A stretch of DNA of 64,000 bases. Origin: Streptomyces coeruleorubidus (GTDB lineage: Bacteria; Actinomycetota; Actinomycetes; Streptomycetales; Streptomycetaceae). Of this stretch, positions 54,202-63,683 are shown piece after piece. Each line of letters opens with the position of its first letter. Position 1 is the first letter of the stretch. The position numbers and the translations under genes were made by a program. The stretch is from NCBI RefSeq assembly GCF_028885415.1, contig NZ_CP118527.1, positions 9,238,001-9,302,000 of the forward strand, given 5' to 3'. The notes beneath the pieces were generated by a model. That model did no database searches. It was not told the DNA's origin and was given only the letters and a program-made list of their open reading frames with translations.

Positions 54202-54313
54202 GCGCTGTCCTCGTGGAGTGTCGGAGAGGGGTTCAACGACCCGGTCGCCATCATGACCACTCATCCCAAGCGCGTCAACACTGGTGACATCGATGCTGAC
54301 ACCGCAGTTATCA

Positions 54314-54332
54314 CCACCGTTGACACCGGTGG
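54314..54332. promoter_or_regulatory. Inverted repeat upstream of the serine hydrolase-TetR genes
   Basis: CCACCG, seven bases (TTGACAC), then CGGTGG. A related TCAACACTGGTGAC sequence lies about 40 bases to the left. The pair is a plausible operator for the TetR encoded at 55629, which shares a transcript with the hydrolase. Confidence 0.4.
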
Positions 54333-54394
54333 ATCGGAAAGGCAGAGTGGGGGCGCCGAAGCTCGGTATGTCCATGCGATGAAGGGGCTCAGTA

Positions 54395-55612
54395 ATGCGC
54401 ATTGAAGCGGGTGGGTGGCTGCTGGGAGCCGCCGCGGCGGGCGCCGGGGCGGGCGCTGGGGCGGTGTGGCTGTGGCGCCACCAGGACGAGGTGATGAGCA
54501 GCCGCCCGCTCAATGAGTGGACGTTCACTCACATGAATCTCCTCATGCCCACCGAAGACGTCCGCCGCGGCGGGGATGTGTTCCCCCTGCCCCGGCGACC
54601 GCGCCCCCTGGAAGTGACCTACGGCTTCGAGGGGCGGGAGCGGAGCCTTGCCGAACTGCACGCTCGAACGAACACCACCTCCTTCGTCGTGCTGCATGGC
54701 GGCGAGATCGTCCACGAGTCGTATCCGGGGTACTTCGCCGGGAACGACGTACGGTCCCAGATGTTCTCGATGACCAAATCGGTGACGTCGATGCTGATCG
54801 GGATCGCCCTCGACGAGGGGGCGATCAAGGATGTGACCGAGCCGGTGACGGTGTACTGCAAGGGGCTGGTGGACTCCGCCTTCGAGGGGGTGACCATCGA
54901 GCATCTGCTCGACATGAGCAGCGGGGTGGGTGACCTGGTGGAGGACCACACCGTTCGGGACGGTCTGATCAACCGGTTCGCCAAGGCCGTTACGATGGGC
55001 GGCTCGCTGCACGAGGTCGTGTCCTCAGCCGAGCGTTCGACCGAGGCCGGCACACAGTTCAGCTACTCGACGATCGACACCCAGGTCCTGGGATGGGTAC
55101 TGGAGTCCGCCACCGGCCACTCCCTCGCGCAGTACGCCACGGAGCGCCTCTGGAGCCGCATCGGCGCTGAGCACGACGCGTACTACTGGCTCACCCGCAA
55201 GCATCCGCGCACCGCGATCGGCGGCGGCTCGCTCAATGCCACCGCCCGCGACATCGCCCGGCTGGGGTTGCTGATGTCCCGTGGCGGGGAACTGCACGGG
55301 CGGCGCATCGTGCCCGAGGAATGGGTGACGCGCAGCCGGGGTCGCGGGGTGCCGCACCTGGAGGTCGGCGCGCTGGGCCCCAGCGGCTACCCGCATTACG
55401 GGTACAGCAACAAGTGGTGGACACTCGGCGGCGAGCGACGTCCGTTCACCGCGGTGGGGATCCACGGCCAGTACCTGTATGTGGACCCGGACGCCGACGT
55501 CGTGATCGTCAAGACCAGCGCGTGGCCGACGGCGGACGACCCCTCGCGTGACGCGGAGTCCATCACGGCACTGCGGGCGGTGGCCGACCACCTGCTCGGG
55601 GACCACCGTTGA
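54395..55612 (+). CDS. Beta-lactamase-fold serine hydrolase (class C / NylB-like)
   Basis: The 405-residue product has an N-terminal Ala/Gly-rich hydrophobic stretch (7-27) that could be a membrane anchor. The catalytic SMTK (Ser125-Lys128) follows, then a tyrosine motif (FSYSTID, the YxN equivalent) and a C-terminal HGQYLYVDPD in place of the KTG strand. Members hydrolyse esters or amides, and the group includes 6-aminohexanoate-dimer hydrolases; few are true beta-lactamases. The TetR gene follows within 20 bases. Confidence 0.85.
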   Translation: MRIEAGGWLLGAAAAGAGAGAGAVWLWRHQDEVMSSRPLNEWTFTHMNLLMPTEDVRRGGDVFPLPRRPRPLEVTYGFEGRERSLAELHARTNTTSFVVLHGGEIVHESYPGYFAGNDVRSQMFSMTKSVTSMLIGIALDEGAIKDVTEPVTVYCKGLVDSAFEGVTIEHLLDMSSGVGDLVEDHTVRDGLINRFAKAVTMGGSLHEVVSSAERSTEAGTQFSYSTIDTQVLGWVLESATGHSLAQYATERLWSRIGAEHDAYYWLTRKHPRTAIGGGSLNATARDIARLGLLMSRGGELHGRRIVPEEWVTRSRGRGVPHLEVGALGPSGYPHYGYSNKWWTLGGERRPFTAVGIHGQYLYVDPDADVVIVKTSAWPTADDPSRDAESITALRAVADHLLGDHR

Positions 55613-55628
55613 CAACGCCGTCGATAAG

Positions 55629-56372
55629 ATGACGGTCATGACACGCGCGAAGACCAACTCGGCAGAAGCCACTCCCGCGCGGCGGAAGCGGCGTCCGGCA
55701 TCCTTCCTCACCCCGGATCTGATCCTGGACACCGCGATGGCCGTGATCGAGAGGGACGGTCCGGAGGCGCTCACCTTCCGTCGGCTGGGCACTGATCTGG
55801 GCGCCGACCACACAGCCGTCCTGCGGTACTTCCGCGGCAAGGACGACCTGCTGCTCGGCCTGGCCGCCCGGCTGGTCAACGATGCCCTGCACGACTTCGC
55901 ACCGTCGGAAAGCTGGCGCGAGACCCTCGCGTCGCTCGCCCGACGGATCCGTGCCGCATGCCTGCGGCACCCGGGTGTGGCCGTCCTGGTCGCGGCCCGC
56001 ACCTCGCGGCGCGAGCCGGAGTTCCAGGGCGCCGACGTGGTCATCGGCGCCCTGCTCGAGGCCGGCTTCCATGGACGCGAAGCGGCCTCGTACTACCGGG
56101 CCCTGGCCGATATGGCACTCGCCACCAGCGCCTTCGAGGCTTCCTTCAACGTGCTGGACAAGGGCGCTCAGGAAGGCGACCGGCTGGCCTGGCGCCGTGA
56201 GTACCTGATGGCCTCGCCACAGCGGTACCCGAACCTGGCGCAAGTCGCCCCCTATCTCGCGGAAATCGACGAAGAGGACCAGTTCGAGACCGCGCTCGGC
56301 CTGTTCCTCGACGCCGTGGAGCTCCGCGCGCAGCGCGCCCGCGGGGAAGGAAGCGAACACCCGGAGAACTGA
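55629..56372 (+). CDS. TetR-family regulator
   Basis: The roughly 247-residue product has a helix-turn-helix at about 30-75 (LILDTAMAVIERDGPEALTF, then LGTDLGADHTAVLRYFRGKD) after a basic N-terminal tail. The C-terminal domain is longer than average. The start may be ATG 55629 or 55638; neither has a Shine-Dalgarno, so coupling to the preceding hydrolase stop is likely. It probably controls the hydrolase operon through the repeats at about 54270-54332. Confidence 0.85.
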   Translation: MTVMTRAKTNSAEATPARRKRRPASFLTPDLILDTAMAVIERDGPEALTFRRLGTDLGADHTAVLRYFRGKDDLLLGLAARLVNDALHDFAPSESWRETLASLARRIRAACLRHPGVAVLVAARTSRREPEFQGADVVIGALLEAGFHGREAASYYRALADMALATSAFEASFNVLDKGAQEGDRLAWRREYLMASPQRYPNLAQVAPYLAEIDEEDQFETALGLFLDAVELRAQRARGEGSEHPEN

Positions 56373-56529
56373 CGCCTCGTCGGGCAACAGGGCAACAGGG
56401 CAACCGGCGAGACCGCGCAGGCGCTGGTGGAGTCCCTGCTGCCTTGGGAGACGCGGCCGCCATCGACCTCGACTTCGCCGTGTGCACGCGCGAGGGGGTC
56501 ACCGGGAAGCCGCAGGGGCGCATCCGGCT

Positions 56530-56790
56530 GCCGGACCCGGCCACAACCCCGCAGGAAGCTCCGGCCCAGGCAACGAGCAGGCCGCCGGCCGACAGGTTGA
56601 CCGCGACGGGCCAACATGCGGCACCTCGGCGGCGGGGCCGCTGCCAGGCGGGCGGGCAGGGCGACCAGGAGCACGGCCAGGCTCATCGCCTTGTTCAGGA
56701 TGACGGCCGAGAGTGCGGCGAACCCGAAGAGGCCGATCGGCAGCGGCAGGCGGAACTCTGCGCCGCCCAGCCCGATCATGATGGGATGTG
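56530..56790 (-). pseudogene. TauE/SafE (TSUP) exporter remnant
   Basis: The minus strand reads PIMIGLGGAEFRLPLPIGLF, GFAALSAVILNKAMSLAVLL, then VALPARLAA. This is the start of a TSUP-family sulfite/anion exporter. One frame over it continues PVAVNLSAGGLLVAWAGAS, a later helix. Both ends are missing and a frameshift separates the pieces. Confidence 0.55.
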
Positions 56791-57179
56791 CAGCTGGAAG
56801 AAGCCGGGAGTGTCGCCGAGTTCGGGGGGTGGCCTCCATCGGGTCGGTGGAAAGGGTGGAGGCGACCACAGGTGCTGCGGTGCGGGCAGCGGCCCGTGCA
56901 GTGGCCGGGCCACCGTGCCCTTCCTGGGCGCACAACCCGATGAACATTCTCGGGATGGGCCCCCAGCGGTCGAAGGCCGTGACGCTGGCCTGCTGGGTTC
57001 GCCACTTCGAGTGTCTGGCGACGCAAGCCGCACGGACGTGGCGCTTTGCACACGGCGCCGGATGAGCGTGTCGTCCGGTTGGTGAAGGGCGACTCCGATC
57101 TGCCTGTTGCGCGAAGAAGAGAGAGCGTCCATTATCAGGAATCCTGTTATTTTAAAGTTGTAGCGAAGGGGGTCGAGGG
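56791..57179. other. Gene-poor stretch before the esterase
   Basis: No frame shows recognisable protein features. The last 60 bases are A/T-richer and probably contain the promoter of the esterase gene at 57180, with AAGGGGG as a weak ribosome-binding site. The bases between 56373 and 56530 likewise show nothing clear. Confidence 0.35.
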
Positions 57180-58073
57180 ATGCCATTGAGTCCCAGGATC
57201 CAAGCCAGAGGGATCCAACTGCTGCTCGGTCGGATGATGTCGCGCGTCCACAAGGACCTGCGCTTCGCGGACATCCCGAAGCGCACCGAAGCCCTCCTGG
57301 TGGAGACCGGAGCCGGCCCGGTGCCCTGCACGGTCTACCGCCCGCCGGCCGACACCGGAACTCCTGCCCCCGTGTACGTCAACTTCCACGGCGGCGGTTT
57401 CGTGGTCGGCCGCCCGGAGCAGGACGACCACATCTGCCGTTACATAGCCGCCACGGCCGGCTGTGTCGTGATCAACGTGGACTATGCCGTCGCCCCGCAG
57501 CGGCAGTTTCCGGTGCCCGTCACCCAGGCGTACGACGTCACCGCGTGGGTCGCCGAGAACGGTCCCGCGGGCGGCTGGGACGGCTCGCGCCTTGCCGTGG
57601 GCGGACACAGCGCCGGGGCCAACCTGACGGCCGCGGTCTGCCGCATGGCCCGGGACCGCGGAACCTTCTCGCCCCGGCTCCAGATCATCGACTCCGCACC
57701 GCTCGATCAGCTCGCCGACCCGGCCACCAAGCAGTCCCTCATCGCCAAGCCGCTGCTCAGCCCTCAGCTCATGCGGGTCTTCACGGCCGCCTACGTCCCC
57801 GACCCCGCCGACCGTGCCGATCCCCTTGTCTCACCCGCACTGGCCGATGATCTCGTCGGGCTCCCTCCCGCCCTGGTCATCACCGCGGAGAACGACCGCC
57901 TGCGCGAGGAGGGCGACGCCTACGCCAAGGCTCTGGAGGCCGCCGGTGTTCCGGTCATCCACCGTGTCTTCGAGGGAGTCGATCACTACTTCACCCACAC
58001 CGGTCCGGTACCGGCGGGGAAGGCCGCCATCGACGTGATGGCAGCCACCTTGCGCACTGCACTCAGCGTCTGA
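57180..58073 (+). CDS. Alpha/beta hydrolase, hormone-sensitive-lipase family
   Basis: The 297-residue product has the HGGGF oxyanion motif (70-74), the elbow GHSAGAN (Ser144), Asp in ALVITAENDRL and His in GVDHYFTH. This set defines the HSL-type esterase/lipase group, which hydrolyses short acyl esters. The stop overlaps the start of the next frame (TGATG), a chimeric gene of esterase and LacI parts. No signal peptide is present. Confidence 0.9.
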   Translation: MPLSPRIQARGIQLLLGRMMSRVHKDLRFADIPKRTEALLVETGAGPVPCTVYRPPADTGTPAPVYVNFHGGGFVVGRPEQDDHICRYIAATAGCVVINVDYAVAPQRQFPVPVTQAYDVTAWVAENGPAGGWDGSRLAVGGHSAGANLTAAVCRMARDRGTFSPRLQIIDSAPLDQLADPATKQSLIAKPLLSPQLMRVFTAAYVPDPADRADPLVSPALADDLVGLPPALVITAENDRLREEGDAYAKALEAAGVPVIHRVFEGVDHYFTHTGPVPAGKAAIDVMAATLRTALSV

Positions 58074-59128
58074 TGCCAGCCGGTCGAGGCAGGCGCATCC
58101 GGTTGCGGTGGGACGGGGCCACGGAGCAGGCGGGTGTCCGGGCGGCCGGCCTGCTCCGGCCCACCGACCACCTGCTCTGGTCCGCCGCAGGCTACGCACA
58201 ACTCGTCGTCGACAACCGCGGCCAGGGCCACGACATCCCCGACCGCGGGGAGGGCCACGGAACGCAGTTGGTCGAAGGCTTCATGACCCGCGGCATCGAC
58301 TCGCCCCAGCACTACTACTACCGGCGGCTGATGAACGACTGCGTCCGAGCGGTGGACGCGGTGGCCGAGCTGCCCGGCCTCGACCCCGAGCGCGCGCTCC
58401 GGGTGGCGACAATGAACTCCAGCGACAAGGAATCTCCGGACGAGCTGACGGGACAGCTGGTCAGCGAGGGCGTCGCCGGTCTGATCATCGCCGCCCCGCA
58501 TCGGTGGACGGCGCTGGCACTCAAGCGTGTGCCGCCGCAGATGCCGACCGTCGCCATCGACGTCGAGCGCCCGCAGCGGCTCGCACCGGTCGTCGGGCTG
58601 GCGCAGGCTCCGGGCGCCAGGACAGCGACCGAACACCTGCTCGCTCTCGGTCACGAAAGGGTCTGGCACCTTGCCAGGCCGGCCGACTGGGATTCCTCAC
58701 ACCTGCGCGAGCGAGGCTGGCGGGAAGCCCACACCGACGCCGGGCGCACGCCGCCGCGGGTGATGAGGGGCGACTGGACTGCTCGCTCCGGCTACGAACT
58801 CGGCCGACGGCTCGCAGCGCGACCGGAGGTGACCGCCGTCTTCGCCGCCAACGACCAGATGGCCATCGGCGCCCTGCGCGCCCTGCGCGAAGCGGGCCGC
58901 GACGTGCCCGGTGACGTCAGCCTCGTCGGGTACGACGACATACCCGAAGCCGCCTACCTCTGGCCGCCGCTGACCACGGTACGCCAGGACTTCGGCGCAG
59001 CGGGCCGCCGATCCCTCGACCTGCTGGTATCCCAGATGCGAGGAGCACCGCGCGACCCGGAAGTCACCCTCATCGGCACTGAACTCGTCGTCCGGGAAAG
59101 CTCCGCACCACCGCCAAGCACCGGCTGA
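58073..59128 (+). CDS. In-frame chimera of acetylxylan esterase fragment and LacI sensor domain
   Basis: Residues about 30-112 (HLLWSAAGYAQLVVDNRGQG, EGFMTRGIDSPQHYYYRRLM, NDCVRAVDAVAELPGLDP) match the N-terminal part of AXE1-type acetylxylan esterases. They stop before the catalytic serine. From about residue 115 (SSDKESPDELTGQLVSEGVA) to the end, the protein is a LacI/GalR periplasmic-binding-like domain (AVFAANDQMAIGALRALREA, VSLVGYDDIPEAAY). The LacI helix-turn-helix is missing. The frame is open through the junction. A deletion joining two neighbouring genes explains it. Expression would give neither an esterase nor a DNA-binding repressor, but a free sensor domain might bind sugar. Confidence 0.72.
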   Translation: MPAGRGRRIRLRWDGATEQAGVRAAGLLRPTDHLLWSAAGYAQLVVDNRGQGHDIPDRGEGHGTQLVEGFMTRGIDSPQHYYYRRLMNDCVRAVDAVAELPGLDPERALRVATMNSSDKESPDELTGQLVSEGVAGLIIAAPHRWTALALKRVPPQMPTVAIDVERPQRLAPVVGLAQAPGARTATEHLLALGHERVWHLARPADWDSSHLRERGWREAHTDAGRTPPRVMRGDWTARSGYELGRRLAARPEVTAVFAANDQMAIGALRALREAGRDVPGDVSLVGYDDIPEAAYLWPPLTTVRQDFGAAGRRSLDLLVSQMRGAPRDPEVTLIGTELVVRESSAPPPSTG

Positions 59129-59189
59129 GTGGCGGTACAGCGGGCGCAACACAGCGGCCAGAGCGGTGAGTTCACCATCGCGCTGGGTG

Positions 59190-59850
59190 CGAACAGCTCG
59201 GTACCGCCTCGGCGTTTGCCCGGTTTCTGCAGAAGGCAGCATGACCTGCTGGCGCCGCCCGGCGGCGGGGAACGAAGCAGGTGTGTGGGACCGGCTGCAC
59301 GTGGTGCTGCTGGAGAAGCCGCGGTCGGCGGACAAACTCGACTGTTCCCGGGCGGTGATTGACTCCTCCCATGTCAGGGCTGCTCGGCGGGACCGAAAGC
59401 GGGCCCAGCCTGGCCGACCGCGCACCTCCGGGCAGCAAGCACCACGTCCTCGTCGACGGACAAGGCGTCCCGCTCGCGGTGTCGCTGACCGGCGGGAACC
59501 GCAACGACGTCACCCAGTTGCCGCCCCTGCTCGACAAGGTCCCCGCCGTTGCCGGTCGGGAGTGCCGACCACGCCGCCGGCCGGACGCCCTGCAGGCAGA
59601 CCGTGGCTACGACCACGACAAGTACCGGCGCCTGCTCTGGAAACGAGGCATCCGCCCGGTCATCGCCGAACGCGGCCAACCGAACGGCTCCGGCCAGGGT
59701 ATCTTCCGCTGGGTGGTCGAAAGGACGATCGCCCGGCTGTACAGCTTCCGCCGACGTCGTATCCGATGAGAACGACGCGACGACATCCATGAAACGTTCC
59801 TCGGCCTCGCCCCATGCCTGATCACCTACCGGCATGCACCACACCTTTGT
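59190..59850 (+). mobile_element. IS5-family transposase remnant (frameshifted)
   Basis: Successive frames read MTCWRRPAAGNEAGVWDRLH, LDCSRAVIDSSHVRAARR, then in another frame PGSKHHVLVDGQGVPLAVSL, TGGNRNDVTQLPPLLDKVPA, ADRGYDHDKYRRLLWKRGIR and FRWVVERTIARLYSFRRRRI. These are the catalytic blocks of IS5-family transposases. A frameshift lies near 59385, and a TGA at about 59767 (W to stop) is followed by in-frame ERRDDIHETFLGLA. The element is dead. Terminal inverted repeats were not identified. Confidence 0.8.
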
Positions 59851-60117
59851 CAGAACCTCTTATGCCACGGGCGATCATCGGTTCCAATAGCAACCATGAC
59901 CAGAGGCATACCGCGTGCGGGGGCACGCAGCAGGCAGCTTCGGCAGATCGCAGAGCGCCGGGTGCGGGCGACAGGACAACGAAGTGGACAACGTGCCAGA
60001 GCGCCGCTGGGAGCACGTCGCGCCGGATACCGTCGTAGGGCACCGGAGCGAAGCGGCATCGGCGTCGTACCAACGACGGTCGGTCCGCCTGCGGGGACGG
60101 GAGAATGGGGCCATCGG

Positions 60118-60870
60118 ATGGGTCTCGTCGCGGCGATGCTCCCCGGGCTGGCAGCAGTCGCCGCGCTGGTTTTCACCTGGGTGTCCGTGACCCAAGTGTC
60201 CAACGAGTTGGCCATTTCGGAGCGGGGACAAATCGCGGATCGACACGACAAGGCGTGGCGAGGGCTCAGCGACAGTTCCGCGAGCGTTCGCAGAGGCGCA
60301 ATCTTTGCCCTGCGAAGCATCGCGCAGGACTCTCCACGGGAACAGGCGGCGGTGATCGATGAGTTGTCGGCGTACATCCGCGTCCGTGCCACCAAGAAAC
60401 TGTCGACAACCGAGAAGGCCCCCGACATCAAGGCAGCACTGTCGGTGCTCCGTGAGCGCGACCCCTCACACGACGGTAACGGCACCATAGATCTCAGAGG
60501 CGCCAAGCTGATAGACGCCGATCTCCACGGAGCCGACCTGACCGGGGCGAACCTCGTCGGAACGGTCCTCTCCAACTGCAACTTGGAAGGCGCAAACCTC
60601 TCCGGTGCGAACCTCAGCCGCGCCTCGCTGAGACAAGGGACGCTGAGGGGTGCCAATCTGACAGACGCGGTCCTGACCGGAGCAGATCTCGCGGGAGCCG
60701 ATCTCACCACAGCGAACCTGGAAGCCGCACGTCTGGAAGGCGCGAAGAATCTGACAAGCGTTCAGCGCCCGGAAGCGGATCTACCGACGTCAGGACCGAC
60801 CCCCACTTCGTCGCAGCCGGCCGAACAGCGGGACGCGCAACGAGAATCGGCACTCGACTCGATTCGATGA
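60118..60870 (+). CDS. Pentapeptide-repeat membrane-anchored protein
   Basis: From ATG 60118 the 250-residue product has an N-terminal hydrophobic helix (GLVAAMLPGLAAVAALVFTW). A charged region with IFALRSIAQD follows, typical of Streptomyces pentapeptide proteins with a HEAT-like neck. Next is a right-handed beta-helix of A(D/N)LxG repeats (ANLVGTVLSN, ANLSGANLSR, ANLTDAVLTG, ADLAGADLTT). Upstream frame to 59896 is arginine-rich and probably not translated. Function unknown; some family members protect gyrase, but this anchored type does not obviously do so. Confidence 0.75.
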   Translation: MGLVAAMLPGLAAVAALVFTWVSVTQVSNELAISERGQIADRHDKAWRGLSDSSASVRRGAIFALRSIAQDSPREQAAVIDELSAYIRVRATKKLSTTEKAPDIKAALSVLRERDPSHDGNGTIDLRGAKLIDADLHGADLTGANLVGTVLSNCNLEGANLSGANLSRASLRQGTLRGANLTDAVLTGADLAGADLTTANLEAARLEGAKNLTSVQRPEADLPTSGPTPTSSQPAEQRDAQRESALDSIR

Positions 60871-60979
60871 CAAACCGACGGGCGGCGCGGACGCAGTCGG
60901 GGACCGGCGCCCGCTCGCCAGTGTTGCGCGTCGGCGCCGCCGCCGCGCCGGCCGGGCCGCCGACGGTGCGGTTGCCGGG

Positions 60980-61365
60980 TCAGGGGTCGCTGGAGGAGGC
61001 GCCGGTGATGTGGTCGACGCCACGGAGCATCGGGGTCAGCTCCTGCGCGCAGCCGCACAGGACGCACAGCCGGGTGCCCGGGGGCTCCGCCGCGTTCAGG
61101 GCCCGCGCTCCAGATCCAGCAGCTGCGCCCCCTGCGGCGCGCCCTTGCAGCCCGCCGTGTGCAGGACGCCTCCAGCCGGGCCGCGCTCACCGCGCAGCTT
61201 CTGCAGCACCCGTCCTGACGGCCTGTGCTCCCTAAGGATCTCCCGGACCATCGACTGCGGTGTCTTCTCTGGCAGTTCGGTGACGACCTGGTCGTAGTCG
61301 ACGTTGTCGACCGGTCGCACGTGCTCCGGGGCGCGCATCCACACCCGGCACTCCGCCGCTTCCAC
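60980..61365 (-). pseudogene. DUF6233-like gene, frameshifted and 5' truncated
   Basis: One frame reads VEAAECRVWMRAPEHVRPVD and later VLHTAGCKGAPQGAQLLDLE. The next frame continues ALNAAEPPGTRLCVLCGCAQ, then ELTPMLRG, with the paired cysteines typical of these short Streptomyces proteins. A shift near 61100 breaks the gene, and an in-frame TAG just before the GTG at 61365 removes the N-terminal part. The rest of 60871-61443 shows no other gene. Confidence 0.5.
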
Positions 61366-61443
61366 GTCGCCGTCCTAATGGTGAAGAGGCAGTGTTCTGG
61401 TCTTGCACTATTCACGCGACCGCTTGCCGGTCGAGGGCAAGTT

Positions 61444-61848
61444 CTAGCTGTGCAACCAGCTGCCGTAAGGTGCGGCGGCCACGAGTTGGCACAGCCCGAG
61501 AGCGGCAGCTCCGAGGACAAGCAGAAACAGCCCGGAGCGCAGGAACAGCGGACCCACGACGGTCACTGAGGCGGCCTGTCCCGTGATGGTGCGCCAGTCC
61601 CGCACGCGTCGGATGTCCCCCGCACTGGCCCACCAAAAGCCAGCGCCGACCACAAGCAGGATCGCACCGAAGAGGCCGACAACACCACCGACGACGGCCA
61701 GGAACTCTCGTCGGTCGCTATGGTCCGTGATACTCAAAGCCACCACCACGAGCGGCACCACGCCCAGCAGGCCGAAGGTCACGCCTCGCCGCGCAACGTC
61801 CGCCGACCGCAGCCGCGGCAGCATCACGCCGTCTTGATCCAAAGCCAT
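61444..61848 (-). CDS. Small membrane protein of unknown function
   Basis: From ATG 61848 the 134-residue product has three hydrophobic helices: GVTFGLLGVVPLVVVALSI, VVGGVVGLFGAILLVVGAGF and SGLFLLVLGAAALGLCQLVA. A charged loop containing SAGDIRRVRDWRTITGQ lies before the last helix. An ATG further upstream (61971) adds an Arg/Ala-rich segment and is less likely. No family is recognised. Confidence 0.6.
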   Translation of the reverse strand: MALDQDGVMLPRLRSADVARRGVTFGLLGVVPLVVVALSITDHSDRREFLAVVGGVVGLFGAILLVVGAGFWWASAGDIRRVRDWRTITGQAASVTVVGPLFLRSGLFLLVLGAAALGLCQLVAAAPYGSWLHS

Positions 61849-62089
61849 GGCCAGCACCCTAGCCCGCTCGGCCCGAGCAGCCGCAACGCCCCTGGCCGCC
61901 ACCACGCCGACAGCCCGCCGGACCCTACGAGCCCTGACAATGCGACATCCTGGTCCGAGATTCAGCGCCACCTGTAGTTCGGCGATCGAGGTGATCGAGC
62001 GGCAGGGGCTGGACAGGCAGCGGCAGCGAGGATGGCCTACTCGGTGGTCGGCTTGAACTCACGCCGGAGGAGGGGCGACCGTGATCGTT

Positions 62090-62108
62090 GTCACACACGA
62101 AGTGTGAC
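62090..62108. promoter_or_regulatory. Inverted repeat in the LysE promoter
   Basis: GTCACAC, five bases, then GTGTGAC: perfect seven-base arms, 23 bases before the LysE start. It is a likely operator, although no adjacent regulator gene is present. The rest of 61849-62131 holds no clear gene. Confidence 0.55.
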
Positions 62109-62131
62109 GGTTCCACAGCAGACTGACCCTC

Positions 62132-62749
62132 ATGTGGACGCAGATTGCCGCGGCGGCCGGAGTGCTCGCCCTGTTGACCGTGGTGCCGGGGCCGGACATG
62201 GCCGTGGTCACCAAGCGCGCGATCGCCTCCGGCAGGTCGGAGGGCCTGCGCACCGCCGCCGGTATCACCACCGGGCTACTGGTGTGGGGCGTGTTCACCG
62301 TCGTCGGGCTCGCGGCGGTCCTTGAGACCTCGGCGGAGGCGTACTTTATTCTCAAGATTTTGGGTGCCGCGTACTTGGCTTTCCTCGGTCTACAGGCCCT
62401 GTGGCAAAGCCGCCGCTCCGCGCCGAGGACTGCCGAGCCGACGGCCACTGGCTCCGGGCGCGCGTACCTGACGGGCCTGACCACCAATGTCCTGAACCCG
62501 AAGATCGCCGTGTTCTACACCGGTCTACTTCCGACCCTGGCCCCGGACGGACTGCCCACGGCGGTCGGCATGGGGGTGCTGGTGCTGTTGCACGCGGCAC
62601 TGACCCTGACCTGGCTCGGCAGCTACGTCTACCTCGTCTCCAGGGCGCGCTCGGTCTTCGAACGGCCCCGCGTCCGGCGCCTGCTGGACCGAGTGACGGG
62701 CGTGGTGCTCATCGGCTTCGGGGTGCGGGTGGCTTCGGAAGCCAACTGA
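62132..62749 (+). CDS. LysE/RhtB-family exporter
   Basis: The 205-residue product has six helices and the LysE signature VVPGPDMAVVTKRAIASGRS, then GLRTAAGITTGLLVWGVFTV, and later NVLNPKIAVFYTGLLPTLAP. Members export amino acids (lysine, threonine, homoserine) or related compounds by proton exchange. The substrate is not predictable. The operator-like repeat upstream suggests regulated expression. The MOSC gene follows 30 bases later and may be co-transcribed. Confidence 0.92.
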   Translation: MWTQIAAAAGVLALLTVVPGPDMAVVTKRAIASGRSEGLRTAAGITTGLLVWGVFTVVGLAAVLETSAEAYFILKILGAAYLAFLGLQALWQSRRSAPRTAEPTATGSGRAYLTGLTTNVLNPKIAVFYTGLLPTLAPDGLPTAVGMGVLVLLHAALTLTWLGSYVYLVSRARSVFERPRVRRLLDRVTGVVLIGFGVRVASEAN

Positions 62750-62779
62750 GGAGCAACTCATCATGGGAGGGATGGACGC

Positions 62780-63496
62780 ATGGGCAGGGTGCTCGGCACG
62801 ATAGAGCGGATCTGGCGGTACCCGATCAAATCCACCGGTGGTGAGCCGTTGGACGAGGTCGCCGTCGATGCCCGAGGCCTCGTCGGCGACCGGCTCTACG
62901 CGGTGCGGGATGCCGAGGGCAAGTTCGGCTCGGGCAAGAACACGCGTCGCTTCCGGCGGATGCCGGGACTGTTACAGCTGCGGTCCCGGTACCCCGGGGG
63001 AGCAGTTACAAGGGTTCCTGAGCTGCTGGACCCGGACGGCGTGCCGGTATTGGATCCCACCACCTACGTGCGGCGTTATCTGGACCGGAACGACGTCGAA
63101 GTGGCTCGCGAGGGCACGGTCTCGCATTTCGACCAGCTCCCACTCAGCCTCCTGACCACCGCCACCCTTGACTGGGTCCGCGCGGCCGTTCCAGGCGTGC
63201 CCGTCGACGAGCGCCGCTTCCGGCCGAACCTGCTGGTGCGGACACCGCCGGGCACACCTGCGTTCGTGGAGGACGAGTGGTTCGGCAGCGCTGCCCGCAT
63301 CGGTGGCACTCTGCGCATACGGTTCGAACGTTCCAGCGAACGGTGCGTGATGACCAACGAGGCCCAGCAGGACCTGCCGCACTCCCCGCTGATCCTGCGA
63401 GCCATCGCGCAGGCACATGACATGCGGCTGGACGCACTGGCCACGGTTGCACAGCCGGGGCGTGTGCGACTCGGGGACACTGTCGAACTCACCTGA
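62780..63496 (+). CDS. MOSC-domain protein with N-terminal beta-barrel
   Basis: The 238-residue product begins with a MOSC_N beta-barrel (IERIWRYPIKSTGGEPLDEV, then GDRLYAVRDAEGKFGSGKN). It ends in a MOSC domain whose conserved cysteine is in FERSSERCVMTNEAQ. Such proteins transfer sulfur or carry molybdenum cofactor, as in YcbX or mARC-type reductases. GGGAGG precedes the ATG at 62780. After it, 63497-63683 contains only a short unassigned fragment (HHLVPVPDGTVAEYFAIEKL) ending at about 63618. Confidence 0.87.
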   Translation: MGRVLGTIERIWRYPIKSTGGEPLDEVAVDARGLVGDRLYAVRDAEGKFGSGKNTRRFRRMPGLLQLRSRYPGGAVTRVPELLDPDGVPVLDPTTYVRRYLDRNDVEVAREGTVSHFDQLPLSLLTTATLDWVRAAVPGVPVDERRFRPNLLVRTPPGTPAFVEDEWFGSAARIGGTLRIRFERSSERCVMTNEAQQDLPHSPLILRAIAQAHDMRLDALATVAQPGRVRLGDTVELT

Positions 63497-63683
63497 TCCA
63501 CTCCGGTACTTCCGAGAAAGGGGGGCGTCGAAGGCGAAGTCGGCCAACGCCGCCGCCACCACCTGGTGCCCGTCCCCGACGGCACCGTCGCCGAGTACTT
63601 CGCCATCGAGAAACTCTTGTGAGACGCCATCACCCTGATCTGAAACGCACCCGGGGCGGTGTGGCAGCGCCCATGATTGATCC

